Shown one piece after another: positions 35,279 through 40,864 of a stretch of DNA of 40,864 nucleotides. Both the position numbers and the translations under genes were made by a program. Each line of letters starts with the position of its first letter. Positions within the stretch are counted from its first letter, which is position 1. The notes below the pieces were generated by a model. It ran no database searches. It saw only the letters and a program-made list of their open reading frames with translations, and had not been told where the DNA came from. The stretch is taken from the NCBI GenBank assembly GCA_937907165.1, contig CALCUH010000047.1, positions 1 through 40,864 on the forward strand, written 5' to 3'. The stretch is from an uncultured Bacteroidales bacterium. GTDB taxonomy: Bacteria; Bacteroidota; Bacteroidia; Bacteroidales; Paludibacteraceae.

Positions 35279-35296
35279 TGTAATATATTTATTACA
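35279..35296 (+). promoter_or_regulatory. Palindrome just upstream of the XRE gene
   Basis: TGTAATA-TATT-TATTACA, perfect 7-bp arms around four bases, ending eight bases before the start codon. It is a plausible operator for autoregulation by the XRE protein. The position would block the ribosome-binding region or the transcription start. Confidence 0.45.
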
Positions 35297-35304
35297 TTTA
35301 CCGT

Positions 35305-35604
35305 ATGAAAAAGAAGCTAGAGAGACGTATCATTCAAAAGAATATGATTAATATAGATGAAGAAAAAAAAGGGTCACTTAGCCGCGAAGAGTTTGAGGCA
35401 AAAAGCAAGGTCTGGTATTATGCATCCATCCTACGAGAGGAAAGGAAACGTCAGCATTTGACTCAACAGGAGTTAGGTGATAGAATCGGTAAAAAGAGAG
35501 AATATATTTCTTCGCTAGAAAAGGGACAGAAAGATATGCAGCTTAGCACGTTTGTGCTTATTGCCAACGCTTTAGGTCTTAATTTCTCTTTGGTGGTGGG
35601 CTGA
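35305..35604 (+). CDS. XRE-family helix-turn-helix protein, antitoxin-like
   Basis: A 99-residue protein. The basic N-terminus (about 1-35) includes the segment KKGSLSREEFEAKSKVW. A Cro/C1-type helix-turn-helix occupies 40-99: ILREERKRQHLTQQELGDRI, KKREYISSLEKGQKD, LSTFVLIANALGLNF. It resembles the antitoxin component of HigBA/RelBE-like modules, in which such a protein sits behind a small toxin gene. Here no toxin frame is visible upstream or downstream, so it is either a solitary regulator or an orphaned antitoxin. An internal ATG at residue 14 is an alternative start. The sequence is AT-rich. Confidence 0.85.
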   Translation: MKKKLERRIIQKNMINIDEEKKGSLSREEFEAKSKVWYYASILREERKRQHLTQQELGDRIGKKREYISSLEKGQKDMQLSTFVLIANALGLNFSLVVG

Positions 35605-35698
35605 TCTTTTGCTTAATCGGTAATGGAATGATAGAGACAGAAAGTTGAATCGCATGAAGTCTTCGCAAAAACACAAACCCTATGTAATAAGAGCAGCC

Positions 35699-36487
35699 AT
35701 GAAAAAAAATAGGTTATTTATGGTCATCACCCTGACGATACTCTCCATGTTTGGAACAGCTTTCGCGCAAGGCGTCAGCGGATCCATCACCAAAGAATTA
35801 TCCATCATAAAAGACGCAACGGAAGTCAGTCTGTCAGCCAATGACATTTTCGGGAATCCCTCTTTGGCGAAGAAACAGATGCAGGAAATCATCTCCATCA
35901 CGGGGGAAGGAACTCCTACCCTCTTGATAAAAAAGAAGAACGCCATCCGACCACAACTGAGAATAGAAACCAGTAGCGGAGTATTGATGTTTTCGGGAAC
36001 GCAAGATTACAGGAATGTTCGTTTTCACATCACCAATCTACCGAAGGACCAAGAAACAAATACAGTAACCGTATACGATGAATTCAAGAAACAGATAATC
36101 TCAGAAAACACATTCACATTGAAACCGGTCATCCGGCATCGCTACAATGTTCAAATCCAATATACGGACACCAGTGGCACGCTTCAAACCTACCAATCCC
36201 CCGGCAATCCCATCAGGGACATAGACATTACCAAAGAAGGGAAAATAATCATAACAGACGAATATGGCAACATCCGCAAAGTGAAGTTCCACTCGACCTC
36301 ATCCCCATACATCGTAATCAACAACCCTTTCTATTCCAATAGTCACCAACCATTCATACAAGGAGATATAATCAATAATCAAGAATGGTTTCCCGGGAAG
36401 GGGAGCAGCGAGGTGGCCATCATTTGCCGGTTCGAAGGAATCGACGGGAAAGAGGAGACCACCAGCATTATCGTCCAAAGGGAATAG
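35699..36487 (+). CDS. Secreted protein of unknown function
   Basis: The start was set at the ATG at 35699, giving signal peptide MKKNRLFMVITLTILSMFGT ending AFA-Q; the frame is open 18 codons upstream without a signal-like start. About 262 residues, beta-rich after the signal, with repeated Thr/Ser/Ile strands and no cysteine cluster. No family is recognised. The order, including INGLSAND-like and YGNIRKVKF segments, resembles an extracellular Ig-like or carbohydrate-binding fold, but that is a guess. It is convergent with the next gene and ends in a shared hairpin. Confidence 0.7.
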   Translation: MKKNRLFMVITLTILSMFGTAFAQGVSGSITKELSIIKDATEVSLSANDIFGNPSLAKKQMQEIISITGEGTPTLLIKKKNAIRPQLRIETSSGVLMFSGTQDYRNVRFHITNLPKDQETNTVTVYDEFKKQIISENTFTLKPVIRHRYNVQIQYTDTSGTLQTYQSPGNPIRDIDITKEGKIIITDEYGNIRKVKFHSTSSPYIVINNPFYSNSHQPFIQGDIINNQEWFPGKGSSEVAIICRFEGIDGKEETTSIIVQRE

Positions 36488-36515
36488 TAGAGACGAAGTG
36501 CGCAACGTCTCTACT
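36486..36515. terminator. Hairpin between convergent genes
   Basis: AGTAGAGACG pairs perfectly with CGTCTCTACT around a ten-base loop. There is no clear T run on either side, so it may be a dispersed palindromic repeat acting as a weak terminator. Confidence 0.6.
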
Positions 36516-36533
36516 GGCTAAATGCTTAACGCA

Positions 36534-37919
36534 TCACGGTTGCATAGCCAATTTAATTTTAATGGCAGATTCCAATATGTCTTTCAAATTAGGACTTCCA
36601 TAAACAATAGTAATGTTCCCATTGTCATTGGAAAAATAGACAGGATAAGACATTAATCTATCTGCCATCAACATTACGTCGTTCTCTCCCATGCTGGTTC
36701 CAGTCAATTCCGCGAACTTCTTATTTCCCTCTTCATTCAAAGTTATGTAGATCTCATAAAATGATCCATCAGATACTAGAATGCACAAATCACTTATATG
36801 TGTATGATTAACTTTTGCTGGCTCATCTTTCTTGACAAGAATCAGCTGGTTGGTTTCGTCAAAATACGGAACCGCATCTTTAGGAAAGAGATCCTTATGC
36901 TTTTTAACACACGATATAACTGCAGCTGTATCTTCAGGTTCGACGTACATGAATTGATCTGAATTTCGATACTTTTTCATCAATTCAATTTGCGGTTCAA
37001 GGCTGTCGATTTTTGTCAAAGCATCGATTAGCACGTTGTTGTCATAATTGCAATGCCATGACAAATAGCCTTCTTCTTTTTTGACATGACCTTTCCCCCT
37101 AATGTTTTTCAAATTGACATAAATGGTATCTTTATTGATTTTGTACTGTTTAGCCTTCCCTCCGAAAGCTACTAATATACTATCAACGGTTTTCAATTCA
37201 TCTTTACTTATATCTTTAACCTCCAAGATGTCAGCTTTGTTTTTAATTTGAATTTTAGATTTCTTCTCCTTTTTCAATATCAAAGAGATTGTCTTTCCAT
37301 CCTCGGATATTTTGTAAGGAGAACTTATAAACACCTTTTCTTTCCCCCAACTGACGTAAAAATTCTTACCTTCAAACCAATACACCCATTCTTTTCGATA
37401 ACTATTTTGAGGCAACATTCCATTGCTATGTTTTATCGTTTCTATAATACTGCCATCTGAATTATACAATCCAATAGTACTGTCATTAATTAATTTCAAA
37501 TCAATCACCATTTGATCTTTCTCGATTCGATATTTTTGTCTGACTGCACCTAAATCAAAATAAGAATCACAAGCAACAGAAATGTACGATTCATTGTTAA
37601 CACCCTTTACAAATTCCTCTAACGCTCTATGTTCTTCATCAGTTAGTTTATTCCAAAATTTCAGTTCCTTTTTATCCTTTGTTTTGGTCAACTCATGTTT
37701 TTTCTCATTAAAGAACAACTGCACATCACAAAAAAGAGTGCTGTCCCTATATGTAGGTATCTTAAAATCTGTTCTACCTACATACATTCCGAATTTCATG
37801 CCTGTACAAACTGATCCATTCAAACGTTCATCTGTGCAATCCCCATTTGATGCGAACGCAGACGAACACACAAGAGTTGAGATTAATAGAAGTACCTTTT
37901 TTATAATATTTGAAATCAT
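36534..37919 (-). CDS. Secreted protein with a SecDF-head-like C-terminal domain
   Basis: Start at 37919, giving signal peptide MISNIIKKVLLLISTLVCSS ending AFAS; the frame runs 30 codons further upstream without support. About 461 residues. The body is Lys/Asp-rich with a cysteine-containing segment at the beginning (NGDCTDERLNGSVCTG). The last 80 residues (SDLCILVSDGSFYEIYITLN, EEGNKKFAELTG, LMADRLMSYPVYFSND, GNITIVYG) have the layout of the SecD/SecF periplasmic P1-head subdomain. The similarity is of the kind also seen in stand-alone secreted Bacteroidota proteins. No transmembrane channel part is present, so it is not SecD itself. Function unknown. Confidence 0.72.
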   Translation of the reverse strand: MISNIIKKVLLLISTLVCSSAFASNGDCTDERLNGSVCTGMKFGMYVGRTDFKIPTYRDSTLFCDVQLFFNEKKHELTKTKDKKELKFWNKLTDEEHRALEEFVKGVNNESYISVACDSYFDLGAVRQKYRIEKDQMVIDLKLINDSTIGLYNSDGSIIETIKHSNGMLPQNSYRKEWVYWFEGKNFYVSWGKEKVFISSPYKISEDGKTISLILKKEKKSKIQIKNKADILEVKDISKDELKTVDSILVAFGGKAKQYKINKDTIYVNLKNIRGKGHVKKEEGYLSWHCNYDNNVLIDALTKIDSLEPQIELMKKYRNSDQFMYVEPEDTAAVISCVKKHKDLFPKDAVPYFDETNQLILVKKDEPAKVNHTHISDLCILVSDGSFYEIYITLNEEGNKKFAELTGTSMGENDVMLMADRLMSYPVYFSNDNGNITIVYGSPNLKDILESAIKIKLAMQP

Positions 37920-37939
37920 AAGACTATTTTTTAATCGAC

Positions 37940-37947
37940 CAAAATTA
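37940..37947 (-). promoter_or_regulatory. -7 promoter box of the SecDF-head-like gene
   Basis: On the minus strand this reads TAATTTTG, matching TAnnTTTG, 20 bases before the start at 37919. It supports that start over the longer frame beginning at 38009. Confidence 0.45.
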
Positions 37948-38009
37948 ATGAAAAAAGTTATATGTGAATATTCCCTTGTGGTAAAACGCATTGGTGTGGA
38001 TAAAACCAA

Positions 38010-38819
38010 TCATTGTTTTCCCTTATACCGTATGCCCGCGACCGTGGCGCGGAGAATCGCCCCAAGCTTGCGGCACTTGTCCTTTTGGTAGAAGAGGATA
38101 TGGTAAGGTTCGCCCAAGTAGAAGATTTTCAGGAAATGTAACTTATTGAAATAGTGCGGATAATCTTTCCAAATCATCCATTGCGACTTCACGATGGAGA
38201 AGAGACGTTCCGCCGGATAGGAGACCATCTCCTTGTCGCCCGCCTTGACGGTCTGCCCGAAGCGTTGACGAAGGAACGCGTCACCGACCATCAGCACTTT
38301 GAGACCCGCCGCCTTCGCCTTGAAACAGAAGTCGATATCGATTCCGTCCACTAGGAACTCCTCCCTATAGCCGCCAATCGCGAGCGCCCGCTCCACAGAG
38401 ACCATAGAGCCTGAAGTGATGATATAACCCTTCTCTTCGAAAGAGCCCGCCGCCGCATGCTCACCCGGCGTCACCGGTCCGAAGGCGAGCACATCCTCAG
38501 CAGGCAATCGGCTCTCGACCTCACGCAAATAAAGGGGGAAATCCTCGAAACAACTATCTTGATCCATCGTCAGCAGGTAATCATACCCAGCCTCACGGCA
38601 AAGCCTCAACACCTCATTGAGCGCGCGGGAGATGCCCACATTCCCTTCGCCGCCGATCCACTCGACGTTGTCGCCCAAATCGGTCAACACATGGCGCTCC
38701 GCCATAGGCGTGTTCTGCCAGATGAAGACCTTCTCGGCGAAATCACGGTAGCATGCCACGTTCTTCCGCAACAACTGCTCGTCTGGATAATATGCGATGA
38801 CACACGCGCAAAACTTCAT
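38010..38819 (-). CDS. Family 2 glycosyltransferase (rhamnosyltransferase-like)
   Basis: A 269-residue GT-A glycosyltransferase, probably transferring a sugar such as rhamnose from a nucleotide donor onto a surface glycan at the inner face of the membrane. Motifs are CACVIAYYPDEQLL at the N-terminus, GEGNVGISRALNEVL (57-71), the metal-binding D86-Q-D88 in TMDQDS and VDGIDIDFCFKAKAAG (about 167-182). It has no transmembrane anchor. The length is a little below the 280-300 usual for this branch but the end is natural. It lies 47 bases downstream of the J-domain gene on the same strand, apart from any glycan gene cluster, so its pathway is not clear. Confidence 0.85.
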   Translation of the reverse strand: MKFCACVIAYYPDEQLLRKNVACYRDFAEKVFIWQNTPMAERHVLTDLGDNVEWIGGEGNVGISRALNEVLRLCREAGYDYLLTMDQDSCFEDFPLYLREVESRLPAEDVLAFGPVTPGEHAAAGSFEEKGYIITSGSMVSVERALAIGGYREEFLVDGIDIDFCFKAKAAGLKVLMVGDAFLRQRFGQTVKAGDKEMVSYPAERLFSIVKSQWMIWKDYPHYFNKLHFLKIFYLGEPYHILFYQKDKCRKLGAILRATVAGIRYKGKQ

Positions 38820-38866
38820 GAGGATTCAGATGGATATTTTTATATAATCAATTAATACAAAACGAA

Positions 38867-39781
38867 TTATGAGATGTCCCTCGCTTCACAAACCATGCGG
38901 TACGCCTCGACGGTATGGCGGAACTGCACAACCAAATTTTCCCACTCCTTGGAGCCCGCCTTAGCGGTCACCTTATCGGGGTGGCAAACCATCACAATCC
39001 CGTGGTAGGCCGCCTTCACCTCCTCGTCCGTGGCATCGGGCGCCACGCCCAAGGTGAGGTACGCCTGGCGCATAATACTATCGGACAAATTTTTGATACG
39101 TTCGGTCTCCTTTTTCCTGTCAGCGGACTCCCTCCTTCTACATTCATATTTATACTCCAACGAAAGGATGTCCCACTCCTTGATGACGAAGAACTGCGCG
39201 ATCTCACGCAAACGCGAAACCTCGGCGTCACAGATATTCTCATAGGCATGGGCGGTCTTAAATAAATATTCCAAAAGCTCAAACCGCACCTCATAAGGGA
39301 AGCCAGCCTTCAAGACATCCAATGCGCAATCCTTATACGATGGCAATTTTCCCCCCTTGAGACACTGCTTCAACAAAAGGCGCATCTCCTTATTGTCCTT
39401 ATTGAAAAAAGAGAGGCAATGCGAATTTTTGAACCTCTTGTCGAAATACTCGTGCGCCAACAAGACCTCAGAAGCCGCGACCACATTGTCCCTCCACATC
39501 ACAATCGCGAACAACTTGACGATGGAACGTACCGTATTTTCCGGCTTCTCAATCTCCGAGCCATTAAAGATTATATCATCATCACTCTCCCGCGAAAAGG
39601 CTTTCATCCGCGATGCGGACTCCTTGAGCTTGGCAGATCTCCATTTAACCCATATCGGCAATTCAACTAAAAAGAACACCAAACCGCCCCCAAGGAATGC
39701 CAGCCTGTTATTTCCTGTCATCAAATATATCGACATGCAGGTAAGGCTATATAATCCTATGAGAACCAAAAAATTCTTCAT
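38867..39781 (-). CDS. Membrane-anchored J-domain protein
   Basis: A 304-residue protein. Two hydrophobic helices (about 3-21 and 25-46) anchor the N-terminus. A helical middle region (about 80-235) resembles a TerB/DjlA-like module (VRSIVKLFAIVMWRD, ICDAEVSRLREIAQFF). A J domain closes the protein at about 236-300 with YLTLGVAPDATDEEVKAAYH and the HPD motif at 267-269. The HPD loop stimulates the DnaK ATPase, so this is a DjlA-type membrane co-chaperone. It lies 15 bases after the hisIE stop and is probably co-transcribed with it. Confidence 0.85.
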   Translation of the reverse strand: MKNFLVLIGLYSLTCMSIYLMTGNNRLAFLGGGLVFFLVELPIWVKWRSAKLKESASRMKAFSRESDDDIIFNGSEIEKPENTVRSIVKLFAIVMWRDNVVAASEVLLAHEYFDKRFKNSHCLSFFNKDNKEMRLLLKQCLKGGKLPSYKDCALDVLKAGFPYEVRFELLEYLFKTAHAYENICDAEVSRLREIAQFFVIKEWDILSLEYKYECRRRESADRKKETERIKNLSDSIMRQAYLTLGVAPDATDEEVKAAYHGIVMVCHPDKVTAKAGSKEWENLVVQFRHTVEAYRMVCEARDIS

Positions 39782-39796
39782 GGCTCCTTCTGACGA

Positions 39797-40369
39797 TTAT
39801 TCCTTATGCCTTGCCTTCAACTCCCTAGCGAGATCCTCGATTCTATAACCCTTCTCAGTCAACAAAACAATCAAGTGGTAGATGAGGTCGGAAGATTCGT
39901 ACAAGAACTGCTCGCCCGTTCCGTTCGTAGCCTCGATGACTGTCTCGACAGCCTCCTCGCCCACCTTTTGGGAGATCTTGTTCACACCCTTGGTGAAGAG
40001 TTTCGTGGTGTAGGAACCCTCAGGCATCTCACGCTTACGCTTCTCGATGAAGTCCTGCAAATAAGACAAAAAAGCGAGATCCTCCAAGTTCTTGTCGCCG
40101 CGGAACGTGTCGGCACCCGTAGTGGAACCCTCAGGCAATGCCTTGATGATGACAGCGCTCTTGTCGGTATTATAGACCAAAGCGTCCACAGCCACCGGTT
40201 TGAAATATTCGCCACCCGTGACCACCTCCAAAGCGGAGTGATCCGCATTCAGCAGATAAACCACCTTCTCAGCCTCCATTTTAGCGATCGCCTCGCTGTT
40301 CACGTAACCCACACGAAGAATCTGTTTGGTGCGAACATCCTGCACCACCGCTTGTAACATATTACTCAT
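39797..40369 (-). CDS. hisIE: HisIE with a degenerate HisI domain
   Basis: A 190-residue two-domain protein of histidine synthesis. Residues about 98-187 are an intact HisE, phosphoribosyl-ATP pyrophosphohydrolase (MPEGSYTTKLF, KVGEEAVETVIEA, SDLIYHLIVLL). Residues 1-95 align with HisI, phosphoribosyl-AMP cyclohydrolase, in order and length. However, the zinc and catalytic positions are lost: the usual DCDxDxLL reads VDALVYNTDKSAV and the usual CHTGxxxCF reads STTGADTFRG. There is no cysteine in the whole protein. Only the HisE step is therefore supported. It stands 60 bases after argD and 15 bases before the J-domain gene. The possibility of a sequence error is low because the change is spread over the whole half. 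Confidence 0.88.
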   Translation of the reverse strand: MSNMLQAVVQDVRTKQILRVGYVNSEAIAKMEAEKVVYLLNADHSALEVVTGGEYFKPVAVDALVYNTDKSAVIIKALPEGSTTGADTFRGDKNLEDLAFLSYLQDFIEKRKREMPEGSYTTKLFTKGVNKISQKVGEEAVETVIEATNGTGEQFLYESSDLIYHLIVLLTEKGYRIEDLARELKARHKE

Positions 40370-40388
40370 TATGAAAAGATATAATTAA

Positions 40389-40412
40389 GGGGAGACCCGA
40401 AAGAATCTCCCC
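40389..40412 (-). terminator. Hairpin between argD and hisIE
   Basis: GGGGAGA pairs with TCTCCCC around a ten-base loop. On the minus strand TTAATTATAT follows. It is a weak terminator or attenuator just ahead of the hisIE start. Confidence 0.6.
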
Positions 40413-40429
40413 GATATTTCTAAAATTGA

Positions 40430-40750
40430 TTAAGCCAACGCTTTTCTGAAGCGCGCGATGAACTCGTCGGCATCCGCCTTCGTCAAGCACAACGGCGGCA
40501 AGAGACGGAGCACGTTGGTTCCGCTGCAGCCCGTGAAGACATGCTGTTCGAAGACGAGCTTGCTACGGATCTCCTTATGAGGACAATCCAACTCGACACC
40601 GATCATCAAGCCGCGACCGCGCACCTCCACGACATGCGGAAGGTTGGCAGCCTTGAGCTGCGCCATGATGTATTCGCCCACCTCGGCGGCGTTCTGCACC
40701 AACTTCTCCTGCTCCATCACGTCGATGACTGCGATTGCCGCTGCGCAGGC
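40430..40750 (-). CDS. argD: Acetylornithine aminotransferase, C-terminal part only
   Basis: The last 107 or so residues of a class III PLP-dependent aminotransferase of arginine synthesis. It begins at ACAAAIAVIDVMEQEKLVQN (the segment after the conserved GGNHL) and continues through VEVRGRGLMIGVELDCP, VFTGCSGTNVLRLLPPLCLT and a DEFIARFRKALA end, all as in ArgD/AstC-type enzymes. The PLP-lysine and the first 260-270 residues are missing because the homology stops abruptly near 40750. The frame itself continues for about 30 codons in unrelated sequence, which reads better on the other strand. The product was probably whole in the real genome. Confidence 0.88.
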   Translation of the reverse strand, partial: ACAAAIAVIDVMEQEKLVQNAAEVGEYIMAQLKAANLPHVVEVRGRGLMIGVELDCPHKEIRSKLVFEQHVFTGCSGTNVLRLLPPLCLTKADADEFIARFRKALA

Positions 40751-40864
40751 GGGCGACACGGTCTCGCTGCTCAAGGACATTGAAGGCGTCACGGGAACCT
40801 TCGAGATCACGAAGGCCATCACGCTCGACGGGAACGGACACAAGATTGTCGCTGCTGCGAATGA
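40731..40864 (+). other. Fragment of a beta-helix-type surface protein joined to argD
   Basis: On the plus strand the terminal bases read AIAAAQAGDTVSLLKD, then GTFEITKAITLDGNGHKI and run off the edge. This pattern (..A..GDTV.LL.D....GT..I.K.ITLD.NGH.I) is typical of the first coil of right-handed beta-helix repeats in secreted proteins. It overlaps the argD frame by up to 20 bases (40731-40750) that fit both readings. Confidence 0.55.

Noticed and set aside
37920..38009. N-terminal 30-codon extension of the SecDF-head-like gene
   Set aside because: It contains the promoter box at 37940-37947 and would hide the signal peptide that starts at 37919.
40751..40843. Continuation of the argD frame into a Met-start 137-codon protein
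   Set aside because: ArgD homology stops near 40750; the rest makes no aminotransferase sense and the opposite strand reads better.

Overview
The window looks like about 41 kb of an uncultured gut or rumen-type Bacteroidales (Bacteroidota) genome, probably one whole metagenomic contig. The lineage is suggested by promoter-like TAnnTTTG boxes upstream of many genes, type IX secretion (T9SS) C-terminal domains of both class A and class B (gliding-motility-type), a SusC-like TonB-receptor plug domain, DUF4139 proteins and a leuC-leuD-leuA-like-leuB operon of the Bacteroides kind. No rRNA, tRNA, CRISPR array or intact insertion sequence was recognised.

Layout. (1) 1-4614, plus strand: leucine biosynthesis operon leuC (N-terminus replaced by unrelated sequence), leuD, an isopropylmalate-synthase-family gene and leuB, ending in a bidirectional terminator. 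(2) 4630-6159, minus: secreted serine hydrolase of the class C beta-lactamase fold. (3) 6341-28519: a loose cellulose/plant-polysaccharide region. It holds a secreted protein of unknown function, a GH5 cellulase with a carbohydrate-binding module, two giant paralogous Ig-repeat surface proteins, a cytosolic GH94 cellobiose phosphorylase, a HigBA-type toxin-antitoxin cassette and a clan GH-A hydrolase with a CBM6. Five of these proteins carry or appear to carry T9SS sorting tails, so the extracellular enzymes and adhesins would be exported by a T9SS encoded elsewhere, and the resulting cellobiose would be phosphorolysed inside the cell. (4) 28746-33740, minus: an operon of two DUF4139 proteins, one of which contains a TonB-dependent-receptor plug domain without a barrel, followed by a secreted protein that is little more than a TonB C-terminal domain. 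(5) 33848-36515: MFS transporter, solitary XRE regulator and a secreted protein of unknown function. (6) 36534-40750, minus: argD (partial), hisIE, a J-domain membrane protein, a family 2 glycosyltransferase and a secreted protein with a SecDF-head-like domain.

Most notable points. Both window ends look chimeric: DUF3987-like sequence is joined to leuC, and beta-helix-like sequence is joined to argD. A 1,739-bp tract is identical between the two giant surface-protein genes. HisIE has lost every cysteine and the catalytic motifs of its HisI half. The toxin-antitoxin cassette is bracketed by a 34-bp perfect direct repeat that is itself a terminator. The plug/TonB-domain operon is the best candidate for an undescribed system.
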